Shown here: positions 17,820 to 30,730 of the stretch, in pieces
How positions within the stretch are numbered: the stretch's first letter is position 1
Layout of the letters: each line of letters begins with the position of its first letter
Source: an uncultured Verrucomicrobiae bacterium
GTDB taxonomy: Bacteria > Verrucomicrobiota > Verrucomicrobiia > Limisphaerales > UBA1096
DNA length: 64,000 nucleotides
NCBI GenBank assembly: GCA_937770485.1
Contig: CALJHX010000008.1
Span: forward strand, 32,818 to 96,817
Reading direction: 5' to 3'
Notes under the pieces: generated by a model
Told to the model about the DNA's origin: nothing
Databases searched by the model: none
What the model saw: only the letters and a program-made list of their open reading frames with translations
Position numbers and translations under genes: made by a program

Positions 17820-19064
17820 ATGCACAAACTCGCTTCTTTATTTTTGTTCATCGGCTTGGCCAACGGCTTGGTTGCCGAAACCAAGTTTGCCCCATCCGAT
17901 TGGCCGAACTGGCGCGGACTCACCTCCGACGGCCAAGCGCCGCTCGTCGAGGGACTGCCGACGAAGTGGAGTGAGACGAAAAATGTCGTTTGGAAAACTC
18001 CGATCCCGGGCCGTGGCCACGGCACGCCGACGGTGGTGGGTAATCGCATTTATCTAGCCACGGCGGATGAGGAAGAAATGTTTCAGGCGGTGTTCTGCAT
18101 CGACAAGGCCAATGGCAAGGTCGTCTGGCAAACGAAGGTGCACGAGGGGCAGTTCGCGATCGGGCTGAATGAGCATGCTTCGCACGCGGGCACGGTGGTG
18201 GTGCACGACGGCGAGCGGTTGTACGTGAACTTCGTAATCGGCAACCAGGCGTTCGCCTCAGCGCTGGGGCTCGACGGCAAACTCCTTTGGCAAAAACCGA
18301 TCGGTAAATACAAGGTGCATCAGGGCTACGGCAGTTCGCCGATGGTGTATCGTCACATCGTCGTTGTGAAGGCCGACACTAAAATCGGTGGCGCAATCAT
18401 TGGACTGGATAAAAAAACCGGTCGTGAAATCTGGCGGCGAGAACGTCCGAAAATCCCGAACTACACCACGCCGGTGGTCGTGGAGGCAGCGGGCCGGCTT
18501 CAGATGGTTTTTTGCGGTTGCGAGCTGATCACAAGCCTCGATCCGCTCACGGGTGAAAAACTGTGGGAAGTGCCCGGTTCCACACAGGAGTGCGTCTCTA
18601 CGCTGGTCACTGATGGCACGCATATTTTCGTCAGCGGCGGTTGGCCGAAGAATCACACTGCGGCGATTGTAGCTGACGGCTCCGGCAAGGTGATCTGGCA
18701 AAATACCGCCCGCGTTTACGTGCCGTCGATGCTGATCCGAGACGGTTTTCTCTACGTGACGATGGACGCTGGTTTCGCCATTTGCTGGGATGCCAAAACC
18801 GGCCGGCCGCAGTGGAAAGAGCGGCTCGGTGGTAAATTTTTCACTTCTCCGGTGATGGCTGGAAATCGGATTTATGGAACGAATCTCGATGGCAAGACGT
18901 TTGTCTTTGAAGCCAACCCTGACGAGTTCAAGCCCATCGCCACCAACCAGCTTGGCGACGAGGTGTACGCCTCGCCGGTCGTCAGTGGCAACCGTCTCTA
19001 CCTCCGTGTAGCGTTCAAGGACGGCGAGCGCCGAGAATTCCTCTACGCCATCGGCGGCAAGTGA
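17820..19064 (+). CDS. PQQ-type beta-propeller protein, secreted
   Basis: A 414-residue protein with a signal peptide (MHKLASLFLFIGLANGLVA), the WPNWRGLTSDG opening and repeated blades ending in G-K-x-x-W style motifs (NGKVVWQ, TGREIWRRE, TGEKLWEV, TGRPQWKE). It belongs to the same secreted propeller family as the genes at the left edge and at 55291. A role in periplasmic or outer-membrane protein handling or as a redox scaffold is possible, but no cofactor ligands are visible. The signal peptide is partly encoded by a TTGGCCAACGGCTTGG variant of the window-wide palindrome. A perfect terminator hairpin follows. Confidence 0.88.
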   Translation: MHKLASLFLFIGLANGLVAETKFAPSDWPNWRGLTSDGQAPLVEGLPTKWSETKNVVWKTPIPGRGHGTPTVVGNRIYLATADEEEMFQAVFCIDKANGKVVWQTKVHEGQFAIGLNEHASHAGTVVVHDGERLYVNFVIGNQAFASALGLDGKLLWQKPIGKYKVHQGYGSSPMVYRHIVVVKADTKIGGAIIGLDKKTGREIWRRERPKIPNYTTPVVVEAAGRLQMVFCGCELITSLDPLTGEKLWEVPGSTQECVSTLVTDGTHIFVSGGWPKNHTAAIVADGSGKVIWQNTARVYVPSMLIRDGFLYVTMDAGFAICWDAKTGRPQWKERLGGKFFTSPVMAGNRIYGTNLDGKTFVFEANPDEFKPIATNQLGDEVYASPVVSGNRLYLRVAFKDGERREFLYAIGGK

Positions 19065-19132
19065 GCCTGCGTTTGCCCAAGCGCTTCCGGCCAGTCAATC
19101 CGCGCCGAATACTTTTGCTGAGTTTGGCAACA

Positions 19133-19164
19133 AAACAGGCCGGGCTTGGATGCCCGGCCTGTTT
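19133..19164. terminator. Bidirectional intrinsic terminator
   Basis: A perfect 13-bp inverted repeat (AAACAGGCCGGGC at 19133-19145 and its complement at 19152-19164) with a 6-nt loop TTGGAT, flanked by AAA on one side and TTT on the other. It lies between the stops of two convergent genes (19064 on + and 19195 on -) and can end transcription from both. It is the clearest hairpin terminator in the window. Confidence 0.85.
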
Positions 19165-19194
19165 GAGTTTGTTAGCGTGTTCCCTGTCCAGTCC

Positions 19195-20071
19195 TTACGG
19201 GTGCGACAAGCGGTAAAAACGCGCCCCGGTCTCGGCGGGAGTCACTTTGATGACTAGCTTACCGTCCTCGACGGTGGCCTCCGCGCCGGCGTCCTGCCAG
19301 GGGCCGGTCACTTTTTCCGCGTACTGTGTCACCCAGCCGGTCTCGTCTGCAGACCAGCTCAGGGTGAGTGTGGCGTCTGCGCCTTGGCCAAGCGCCATGG
19401 CGATCGGCACAGCCGGTTCTTCCGGACCGGGCAGCTCGACCTCTGTGCCTTTGCCCTTGACCAAGCGCACGTCGTCGAGCAGCACAGTGTTATCCCCGGC
19501 GGCAGTCTGTGCAAAGGCGATATCGGCCACGTCCGAGTCGGCAGTGAAGTTGTACACGAACACGTAGTACGGCTCGGCATCGCCCACCGGGTTGACCTCG
19601 TACTCAAGCGCGGTCTCGCCGTTCACGCTCACGTTGAGAGTGGGCCTGTTGCCGCTGCGAGCGTTGAAGGCGAAGGAGAGGTGGTACGCCTCGCCGTCCT
19701 CGAGTTCTTCGACAAACTGCGAGAGCGTGGCGTCTCCCTGCAGGAAAGCGACGCGGTCCTGCTCCGGGTTAATGCCGTTGTTGGCAAAAGGCCCCGGACC
19801 GGAAACGTTGACGCCGTAGTTGCCGGTCGATGTCCAGCCACTGATGGGTGCGGGCTGGATGTAGCCGGGGAAGCCCGGCGTGCCGCTGGCCTCGAAGCCG
19901 GGGTTGATCATGGCCACATCGGCCGCGCTGCGCTTGACCAATGTCACTCCATCCATCAACAACGTGGCATCCCCGGCGGCGATGGCTTCAAAAACCAACT
20001 CACCCGAGGATGACTCCGGAGTAAACTCGATGTGGTGATAATAGTACGGCTCGTCACCACCGACTGCAGTA
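19195..20071 (-). pseudogene. 3' part of a very large secreted repeat protein, separated by a frameshift
   Basis: This frame encodes the continuation of the protein starting at 23740. It holds the end of one module (AVGGDEPYYYH), a full further NPGFEASGTPGFPGY module and a C-terminal domain that resembles a short fibronectin-like or sorting region (LGQGADATLTLSW to FYRLSHP). Its modules repeat those of the upstream part nearly residue for residue (YIQPxPIxGW, GTGNYGVN, GPGPFANNG, AFLQG). The switch of frame falls at 20068-20071, where one extra base relative to the paralogous repeats explains the break. The closed frame itself extends to 20331, but that upstream piece is out-of-frame shadow. 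There is no independent start with a ribosome-binding site. Confidence 0.7.
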
Positions 20072-23000
20072 GATCTCCGAAATGTAATCGAGTTCCTCCT
20101 CCGCAAACTGGATGGACAGGTCCATGGTTCCACCGCAGCAGTTCCGGACGTTGTAATGAAACTGCAACCAGTATTGCTGGCCTGCCTCGAGACCGCCGAC
20201 AAGCTGCTTGAGCTTCCTTGAGCCTTGCGTGAAGGCAATCTGCACGCGATCGGGGATGACTCCGTTGTCCTGAAACGGCCCGCTGGCGTTGTTGACACCA
20301 GAGCCGCCCTCCCATCCACCGACTGCGCCATAATGAGGCCAAGCAGCAGACGGGGGATGATCCTCGAAACTGGGATTCTGGATCAGCGAACCACTCACGG
20401 CCACCTCCACTCCGGCCGGGTTGAAGCAGACGCCGTATTGGTTCGAAAAAACCAACGTGGCACTGCCACGATCCACGGCCTCGACTTCGAACGACTGGGT
20501 CAACTCACCGTCGTCACTGGCGAATTTCAGTTCCAGCTTGCCATTGGAGCCGCCGGTGATCTTGACAACTGACGGGTCGGAACTGGTCACGGTGAGGACG
20601 GCGTCCTCATCGGCGATCAACTCCTCGGGGATCGTCAGCGCGACGGCGGTGCCAGTCTGCCCAACAGTCAGTTTCAACTCACCAACGGATGAAGTGATAC
20701 AGGGCAGCGTGGAGGAGGCGCCGGTCACCGTGACGTTGTCGAAGATAACCGTGTTGTCACCCTCAGCCGCCTGGGCGAACGACAGGTTCACAGCGGAGGC
20801 GGTCGCGGTGAATTGGACGGTCTTGACGTGGAACGCATTAGCACCACCGACAGCCTCGATGGACTCTTCAAGAAGCACCTCGTCGTCGGCCTTGACGACG
20901 AGCGTCGGCGTATTACCGCCGCGGGCGTTGCAGGCGAAACGCACTTCATATTTTTCGCCCGGTACCAGGCCGGAGATGATTTGGCTCAGCGAACCGGCTC
21001 CCTGCAAAAAAGCGACCAAATCCTGGTCTTCCGCCTTGCCGTTGTTGGCGAACGGGCCGGGCCCGTTGAAGTTGACACCATAGTTCCCGGTGCCCGCCCA
21101 GCCGGCGATCGGCTTGGGCTGGATGTAGCCGGGCCAAGGCGGCGTACCGCTGGACTCGAAGCTGGGGTTCATCACGATGACATTACCCTCGTCGCGCTGC
21201 ACGACCGAAACGGCATCCAGAATCAGCGTGGCATCTCCGGCGGTTTCCGCGCGAAAAACCAACTCTGCAGTCTCGGTCTCGGGGGTGAACACAACAGTCT
21301 TACTGTGGTAAGCGTTTGCCCCACCGACCGCTTTGAACTCCTCGTGCCGGGCCAATTCCTCACCATCCAGTTCCACGATCAGGCTGATGGTGGAATCGCC
21401 GCAGCAGTTGCGGCGGTTGTAGTAGAATTGCAGCCAATACTGTTTTTCAGGATTCAGGCCGGTGAGCATCTGGGAGACCGTACGCGAGCCTTGGCTGAAC
21501 GCCACTTGGTTACGGTCCGGTGTGCCGCCATTGTCATTGAACGGTCCGCCGATGTTGACACCACTGCCGCCAGCCCAGCCGCCAATCGGGCCGTAGTGCG
21601 GCCAAGCAGCAGCGGGCGGGTGCGCCTCAAAACTCGGATTCACCACGAAAGCCGAGCGCTTGGTCAGAAAGACCGGGTCGCCAATACAGACACCCGAGTC
21701 AACCGACAAGCTGAACGCCGCTTGACCACTGCCAAGCACCGCCACGTCCACCGTCTTGGTGTTTGGCCCTCCCTTGGCAAAAGTAAGCGTGATCGCGCCG
21801 TCGGCGTTGTCATCGGGGATGGCTACGCTTGGGTCGCTGCTGGTCAGCGTGACGACGGCGTCTCCGTTCTCAATCAGGCCAACCGGCACCTTGACAGTGA
21901 TTTGCGTGGCGTCGTCGCCGGGACCAAGGTCGGCGTTGACCACCGTGGCCGAGACACAGGCGTGAGCGACCACCTCGAAGTCGTCGAACGTGTGTTCGAG
22001 GTCAGTGCCGTAGCCAAGCAGCGAGATGTTGTTCGCGTGGAAACCACCCTGCTTGGTGTACTCCATTGACGAGCCGGTGAGTGGCGATTCCTCCCCGTTG
22101 ATCCACATGCGGACCGTAGCTGGCGCGCCTGCAAAATTGATCGAGCTGGATGTGATCCGCACGTCCAGTTCACCCTCGGGCAGGGTGCCGATCTCCGGGC
22201 TTCCGTATATGCCCACCGTCCCGTCGAAGACCTGCACCCGCCCGTCGTTTCGGAACAGGATGCCGAAGCCGTCGGAGGCATTGACAAACTTGTTCTTCTC
22301 CGTCGCGCCAAACACAACAGCGGCCCAGTCCGGCGAGTCGTAAAAATCGTTGTTCGATCCAGGATGCACTTTGAACGAAATTTCAAATTCAGGCCCATCG
22401 ATGAAATTGTAATCGGGCGACACGTTTTGTCCCACGATGTAAAGTTTGCCCTCTGCCCAATCTGGATTCACTACTGTGAACTCATCGGCAGCACCACCCG
22501 CGGCCGATGCTTCCGATTCAACATAATCAAGAACTCCGGCCGTGCCGGTTTGGCGACCGCCGTCGTTCTCAAAATTCACATCCCAGTCCTCGGTAGAAGT
22601 CTCATATGTGTCGGAAAATACGACCTCCTCTACACCGAAACCGCTGGCCGCCATCACCGTGATGCTCCTGGCCAGAAACCCGGCCTGCTCACTCGAGAGT
22701 TGCACCCTGCCCACTCCGCCGCCGACCACGTTGATCTTGAACGTGCCATCGGCCTGATTGGCATCGGCGAAAGACAACACCAACTTGCCGTCGTCTCCCG
22801 CTCCCTCGATCCCGACTATTTCCGGAGTCAGGCTTTGCGCGGTGACCTCAACCACACCGGCCTCAATAAGCGACTTGGGCACCGAGACCGTAACGTCGTC
22901 CGTTATTTCACCGGCAATGGCGTTAATCTGGGTTGGCGACACGCCAATGGCAGGCGCTGCTGAGACTTTCAAGTTATCAAACGTATGCTGCCATGTGTTG

Positions 23001-23740
23001 CCGCCGAACGCACCGCCCAGCAGCGTGATGAAGTTGGCCCTGAACCCGGCGGCCTTGACATACTCCGTGGCACCGCCCTCTGTGATGACGGCGGCCTCTC
23101 CGTTGATGAACACGCGAATGGTGGCCGGCGATGCGCCGTCGAAGCTGTCCACCTCTACCTCGATGCGAACCTCGAGGTCATCCTTCGGGATGCCGTCGGC
23201 GAACCCGCCGTTGCCCCCGTAGATGCTTGCGCCGCCGTCAAAAACCTGGATATCGCCGTTGTTGCGGAACAGGATGCCGAAGCCGTCGGCACTGATGACC
23301 CACGAGTTTTTCGATGTGGCCCCAAATACGACTGCGGCCCAGTCGCCAGAGGCGTTGTCCTCGTCATCGAGCCCGGCGTCCACCTCGAACTCGATGGTGA
23401 ACGGACTGCCGAAGGCGAAGTTGTGATCCGGGGAAACCGAAATCCAATCGCTGCCCGGCTCCGGGAACAGGCTCAACTTGCCGGGAGCCCACTCCGAGTT
23501 GAGAACGGTCAGATCCTCCGACGAGTCGGAATAAGTGGTCGCGCCCAGCACACCGCTCTGCCTTTCATCGTTCTCGAAGCCAAGATCGGTGGTTTCCGTC
23601 TCCGAGACCTCAAAGGTGTCCTGAAAGATGAGCACCTGTTCCTGCGCGAACGCTGTGCCGCCAAGGAGCGACCACAACGCCACGCCCGCAATGATGAGCG
23701 CGAGGCTCATTGTGTTGGTTCGTGTGTTTGTTTGTTTCAT
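20054..23740 (-). CDS. Very large secreted repeat protein with LamG-like and DUF642/CBM-like modules (5' part of a frameshifted gene)
   Basis: This frame encodes 1228 residues starting with a signal peptide ending AFA. Two tandem concanavalin-like modules follow (DTFEVSETETTDLGFEND and a second copy near residue 370: DTYETSTEDWDVNFEND), each ending with a domain containing VTVSVPKSLIE-type linkers. From about residue 700 come galactose-binding-like modules of a DUF642-like type (NPSFEAHPP, PHYGPIGGW, GGPFNDNG, RNQVAFSQG, RNCCG). The paired cysteines in RNCCGD/RNCCGG recur in two modules. The frame ends in a spurious SEIYCSRW tail; with the shift corrected the protein would be about 1500 residues. 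Carbohydrate or surface binding is inferred from the fold only. Confidence 0.78.
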   Translation of the reverse strand: MKQTNTRTNTMSLALIIAGVALWSLLGGTAFAQEQVLIFQDTFEVSETETTDLGFENDERQSGVLGATTYSDSSEDLTVLNSEWAPGKLSLFPEPGSDWISVSPDHNFAFGSPFTIEFEVDAGLDDEDNASGDWAAVVFGATSKNSWVISADGFGILFRNNGDIQVFDGGASIYGGNGGFADGIPKDDLEVRIEVEVDSFDGASPATIRVFINGEAAVITEGGATEYVKAAGFRANFITLLGGAFGGNTWQHTFDNLKVSAAPAIGVSPTQINAIAGEITDDVTVSVPKSLIEAGVVEVTAQSLTPEIVGIEGAGDDGKLVLSFADANQADGTFKINVVGGGVGRVQLSSEQAGFLARSITVMAASGFGVEEVVFSDTYETSTEDWDVNFENDGGRQTGTAGVLDYVESEASAAGGAADEFTVVNPDWAEGKLYIVGQNVSPDYNFIDGPEFEISFKVHPGSNNDFYDSPDWAAVVFGATEKNKFVNASDGFGILFRNDGRVQVFDGTVGIYGSPEIGTLPEGELDVRITSSSINFAGAPATVRMWINGEESPLTGSSMEYTKQGGFHANNISLLGYGTDLEHTFDDFEVVAHACVSATVVNADLGPGDDATQITVKVPVGLIENGDAVVTLTSSDPSVAIPDDNADGAITLTFAKGGPNTKTVDVAVLGSGQAAFSLSVDSGVCIGDPVFLTKRSAFVVNPSFEAHPPAAAWPHYGPIGGWAGGSGVNIGGPFNDNGGTPDRNQVAFSQGSRTVSQMLTGLNPEKQYWLQFYYNRRNCCGDSTISLIVELDGEELARHEEFKAVGGANAYHSKTVVFTPETETAELVFRAETAGDATLILDAVSVVQRDEGNVIVMNPSFESSGTPPWPGYIQPKPIAGWAGTGNYGVNFNGPGPFANNGKAEDQDLVAFLQGAGSLSQIISGLVPGEKYEVRFACNARGGNTPTLVVKADDEVLLEESIEAVGGANAFHVKTVQFTATASAVNLSFAQAAEGDNTVIFDNVTVTGASSTLPCITSSVGELKLTVGQTGTAVALTIPEELIADEDAVLTVTSSDPSVVKITGGSNGKLELKFASDDGELTQSFEVEAVDRGSATLVFSNQYGVCFNPAGVEVAVSGSLIQNPSFEDHPPSAAWPHYGAVGGWEGGSGVNNASGPFQDNGVIPDRVQIAFTQGSRKLKQLVGGLEAGQQYWLQFHYNVRNCCGGTMDLSIQFAEEELDYISEIYCSRW

Positions 23741-23820
23741 TTTGTTCTGGAGTGGTTCTGTTTATGAGTAGCCAAATTCGCTGAGGGAGATTAAATCATT
23801 CACGATAACAAGTTGAGTGA

Positions 23821-24573
23821 TCATCTGCGGCGGTTTTTTTTCTTAAAGTCCATAATGATGTCGTCGATGTTGTCCTTCTTTCTCGACTCCACGTGCGAGT
23901 CCATGAAGACGATGTTGGCGGCACCAGCGGGGTGTTCCATGTTGTGCTTGTAGCCGACATGATAACGGCCACTGCTGTTTTTGGTCAGGTAGGTCACGGC
24001 AGGATGGTTCAACTCGTAGGAGATGTCGGAGATCAAAAACGTGGCGGACGGCTCACGCACGGAGGTGAGCTTCGCGGTCTCGGGATGCGGCGGCTGGCCG
24101 GGCGGGGTCGGGTATCTGGGATTATTGGGAAAACCCAGGTTGTTGTACTGGTTCATCCCGTAACTGATCTTCCACGGGTTCCCTCCGGTGCGCCGCTCCT
24201 TGATGCGTGTCGGGCAGCGGTACACGTTTTTGGCAAAGTCGCTGTCTTCGGTTTTCCCCCCGGCCTTGAACTTGTTACGGAGCACGTACGACACCAGCAG
24301 GTTCTGGAAATTGTTGATGTTCGCGTCGTGCCGGATGGCCCAGGCGAACGGGAGCTTGTCGTCATTGTCCATGACATATAGTGCAGTGGCCAAGCCCATC
24401 TGCTTGAGGTTGTTTTTGCACTGCGTGGAGACAGCCTGCGACTTGGCCTTGGCCAGGGCCGGCAGCAGCAGTGCAGCTAGAATGGCAATGATGGCGATGA
24501 CCACCAGCAGCTCAATAAGGGTGAATCCCCGAGGTCTGTTTCCTCCGGGCTTTAGTGAGTCCGAGTCATTCAT
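23821..24573 (-). CDS. Type II secretion/pilin-like protein with prepilin N-terminus and processing-associated C-terminal motif
   Basis: A 250-residue protein with a class III signal: a short basic leader, then [28 protein letters not shown], where cleavage after Gly17 by a prepilin peptidase is expected. The C-terminus has a [14 protein letters not shown] segment, a variant of the H-x9-DG motif found in the hugely expanded pseudopilin families of Verrucomicrobiota, Planctomycetota and Lentisphaerota. The exported C-terminal domain is unrelated to classical pilins. The gene directly follows the large secreted repeat protein on the same strand, 80 bp upstream of its start, which suggests an envelope role; direct partnership is inference. 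Confidence 0.87.
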   Translation of the reverse strand: MNDSDSLKPGGNRPRGFTLIELLVVIAIIAILAALLLPALAKAKSQAVSTQCKNNLKQMGLATALYVMDNDDKLPFAWAIRHDANINNFQNLLVSYVLRNKFKAGGKTEDSDFAKNVYRCPTRIKERRTGGNPWKISYGMNQYNNLGFPNNPRYPTPPGQPPHPETAKLTSVREPSATFLISDISYELNHPAVTYLTKNSSGRYHVGYKHNMEHPAGAANIVFMDSHVESRKKDNIDDIIMDFKKKNRRR

Positions 24574-24644
24574 TTGTAATTACGGGAAGTTACACTAACT
24601 GGTTGAAAATGTCACTAAAAAATCAATCCAGTGGCATCTTGTTT

Positions 24645-25682
24645 CTACAAGGGCCAGAACTGGACGATGAGTGGTGTGCCGAGGATGGCTATGACGATTT
24701 CCAGCGGCAGGCCAACCCGCCAGTAGTCGCCGAAACGGTAACCACCCGGCCCCAATATCATGGCGTTGCACTGGTGCCCGATGGGGGTCAGAAAGGCGCA
24801 CGACGCCCCCACCGCCACCGCCATCAAAAACGGGTCGGGCTGCAGGCCAAGCGTGCCGGAGATGCCGACCGCGATCGGGGCCATGATGAACGCCGTGGCG
24901 GCGTTGTTGATGATGTCCGAGAGGCACATGGTCACGATCATGACCAGGGTGATCATCGACCACGGCGGCAGGGCGCCGGTCAGGCCCTTGATGGACTCGG
25001 CGATCAGCCCGGTGCAGTCCGTCGATTGAAACGCCTGGCTAACCGGAATCATCGCGCCGAGGAGGACGATGATTGGCCATTCCACCTCTCGATAAATATC
25101 CCGGAGCGGCAAAATCCCGCAAAGAATGTAGGCCAGCACAGCACCCAAAAAGGCGATGGTCATCGGGAAGCCGGTCATGCTCAACCCGATGGCTCCCGCA
25201 AATATCGCCACTGACAAACCAATCCGTGAGAACGTACCCACCTTTAGCTCCCGCTCGGCCAAGGGCAGCAGACTGAGATCGGTGATGGTGTCGTCCATCT
25301 CCGGGGTTTTGCCGTGCAGCAGCAAAACGTCGCCGACGCGAAAAACCACCTCCTTGAGTTGCTTGCGGATGGGCTTGTTTTGACGCGCCACAGCCATGAG
25401 CGTCATCGTGTTGCCGCTGTGACGCCGGAGGTACGTCCGGGTGCGCCCCAGCAGCGGCGAGCCGGCGGTAACGATGGCCTCGGTGAAGCCGGTGTTCTCC
25501 CCCTTCAGGCTGTCGATGCGATGCCGCATCTCGGTGGACAGATGCAGGCCGTGTTCCTCGATCAACGCCTGCAACTCCACCGGGTCGGCCTTGACCACGT
25601 ACCGGCAGCCCTCCTGTATGATGCCGTCCGGGTTAGGTGGCAGAACCTTGTCGTCCTTTCGGATGAAGCCGAAGAGGGTCAT
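24645..25682 (-). pseudogene. 3' part of a SLC13/DASS-type transporter (second half after frameshift)
   Basis: This frame encodes the second half of an inner-membrane SLC13-type permease: a TrkA-C (RCK-like) domain (KMTLFGFIRKDDKV, RVGDVLLLHG) followed by several membrane helices and the second signature loop (NNAATAFIMAPIA and the PIGHQCNAMILGPG segment). The first ATG at 25682 is embedded in the conserved GEKMTLFG strand, so it is not the natural start; the true chain comes from the gene at 26454. Transport of dicarboxylates or sulfate is what the family does; the substrate cannot be assigned here. Confidence 0.75.
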
Positions 25683-26454
25683 TTTTTCGCCGACAAGCTT
25701 CCTCCACTTCGGTCACCGTTTTGCCGATCCATTTGCAACCGTCCGGGGTGCTGATCTCGGTGATGTAATCGTCGATTTGGAACAGCGATTCCATGCCCGG
25801 TTTCTTGTGCGACTTGGCGGGGATCAGCCGCCAACCGACGAGCACGATAAACAGCAGACCGGCAATCGCCACCAAGCCGCCGACCGGCGAAAAGTCAAAC
25901 AAGCCGAACGCCGGTTCGCCGGTGAGCTCCGCACGCAGGCTGGCGATGATGATGTTCGGCGGTGTGCCGATCATCGTCATCATGCCGCCGAGGATGCTGG
26001 CAAACGCCATCGGCAACAGAAGGATGGTGGGCGAGCGCTGGCGGTCGACCGCCGTCTTCAGCGCGACCGGCAGCATGAGCGCGAGCGCGCCGACGTTGTT
26101 CATGAAGGCGGACAAAACCATGACCACCAGCGAGAGGCTCAAGATGTGCGGGATCTGGTTTTTCGTGAACGGCATCACGCTGCGCGAGATTTGGTCCACC
26201 ACGCCGGAGTTGCGCAGCGCCCGGCTGATGATCAGCACCGCCGCCACGGTCACCACCGCCGGATGCCCGAACCCCTCCAGCACCCGCTTGGGCTCCTCGA
26301 CCAGTTTGGACGTTTCACCCCCGAGGATCGCGTCCAGCGCCACCAACGCCACCAGCGCGATGACTGCCACGATGTCGTAGCGCCACTTGTTCCACGCGAA
26401 CAGGGCGAACATCACGAGAATCAGTCCAATAACGGCAATCTGGTCGGGTGTCAT
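25633..26454 (-). CDS. SLC13/DASS-type sodium-coupled transporter, 5' part of a frameshifted gene
   Basis: Starts at an ATG at 26454 and encodes the first half of the permease: hydrophobic helices from residue 5, the family loop AFMNNVGALALMLPVA, and the GTPPNIIIASLRAE segment. It then enters the first TrkA-C domain (MESLFQIDDYITEI, IGKTVTEVE) and loses register: the intended continuation KLVGEKMTLFG is present one base out of frame. One extra base at about 25700-25704 (GGAGGAAG on the coding strand) accounts for the break. Restored, the protein is about 600 residues, normal for RCK_C-containing SLC13 members. The last 20 residues as encoded are spurious. Confidence 0.78.
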   Translation of the reverse strand: MTPDQIAVIGLILVMFALFAWNKWRYDIVAVIALVALVALDAILGGETSKLVEEPKRVLEGFGHPAVVTVAAVLIISRALRNSGVVDQISRSVMPFTKNQIPHILSLSLVVMVLSAFMNNVGALALMLPVALKTAVDRQRSPTILLLPMAFASILGGMMTMIGTPPNIIIASLRAELTGEPAFGLFDFSPVGGLVAIAGLLFIVLVGWRLIPAKSHKKPGMESLFQIDDYITEISTPDGCKWIGKTVTEVEEACRRKNDPLRLHPKGRQGSAT

Positions 26455-26530
26455 GAATTAAATTAGTTCAGCGTCCGCAAAACAATAACAAGCCGGCCAA
26501 GCGCATCAAACGCAATTCCTCCCCGCTAGC

Positions 26531-26544
26531 CGCTTGGCCAAGCG
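26531..26544. repeat. Full 14-bp palindrome CGCTTGGCCAAGCG, intergenic copy
   Basis: A perfect 14-bp palindrome in the 152-bp intergenic region before the RodZ-like gene. It is the clearest intergenic example of a motif whose 10-bp core CTTGGCCAAG was counted by eye at 23 positions: 1082, 1154, 2817, 3181, 13365, 15115, 19383, 26533, 27605, 29767, 31755, 36187, 37211, 38399, 40411, 42842, 50092, 54608, 56763, 57640, 58445, 61157 and 63406. A relaxed copy, GCCGGCCAAGCGC, lies about 35 bp upstream. Since it occurs in coding DNA as often as outside, it is not a terminator or a promoter element of one gene. Confidence 0.85.
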
Positions 26545-26606
26545 CGGGCAAAAACCGCTTATTCGGGATTGTGTATGGAGGCTTTTCCCGCTAGAAAACG
26601 GGCAGG

Positions 26607-27154
26607 ATGCCATCCGTTGGAGACCAATTGAGGACCGCCCGCGAGGAGCAGGGCAAGTCGCTCGAGGACATTGGCGGCGAGCTTAAAATCCGCACCAACC
26701 ACGTGCTGGCCCTCGAGGAGGGGGATTTCGACAAGTTCGACGCCCCGGTGTTCGTGCGCGGGTTCGTCCGTTCCTACTGCCGGGTTCTCAAGATCGACTC
26801 GGCCCCGGTGGTCGTCCAGCTCAACCACGAGCTTGGCGGCACGGATGCGCTGGCCAGCGACCCCGCGCTGTCTCCGGGCAAAAAAGGATTCGTATATCAA
26901 CTCACGCTTTTCCTGACGCGCGTCAACTGGAGCATCTGGCTGCCTGTGATCGTGCTGATCCTGATCGCCGCGACGGTCTTGCTGGTGGTCGATGCCAAAA
27001 ATGACCAGCGCGAGGCACTCAGAAGCGGCGACTGGGTCAACGACCTGCCGGCAGCCGAGTACAAGCCATCGCGCGGGATACTCGAGTTGGAAATAAATGA
27101 CCTGCCACCCGCGCCGGTCAAGCCGTCCGCCACCAACTCCCCGAGCGTTAAACC

Positions 27155-27158
<4 letters not shown>
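26607..27158 (+). CDS. RodZ-like helix-turn-helix membrane protein
   Basis: A 183-residue protein with an N-terminal HTH_25 domain (VGDQLRTAREEQGKSLEDI, then the recognition part ALEEGDFDKF and VRGFVRSYCRVL), one membrane helix near residues 108-130 (SIWLPVIVLILIAATVLLVV) and a short proline-rich periplasmic tail. This is the architecture of RodZ, the cytoskeletal partner of MreB in cell-shape control, but the large beta-sheet periplasmic domain of E. coli RodZ is missing. A role in shape is therefore only inferred. Its TGA overlaps the GTG start of the next gene, so translation may be coupled. Confidence 0.8.
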
Positions 27159-30721
<3,563 letters not shown>

Positions 30722-30730
30722 CGGCCGCGC

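Noticed and set aside
26531..26544. The CGCTTGGCCAAGCG palindrome as a terminator or operator of a single gene
   Set aside because: Copies are mostly inside coding regions and lack a T-run or consistent position relative to starts.
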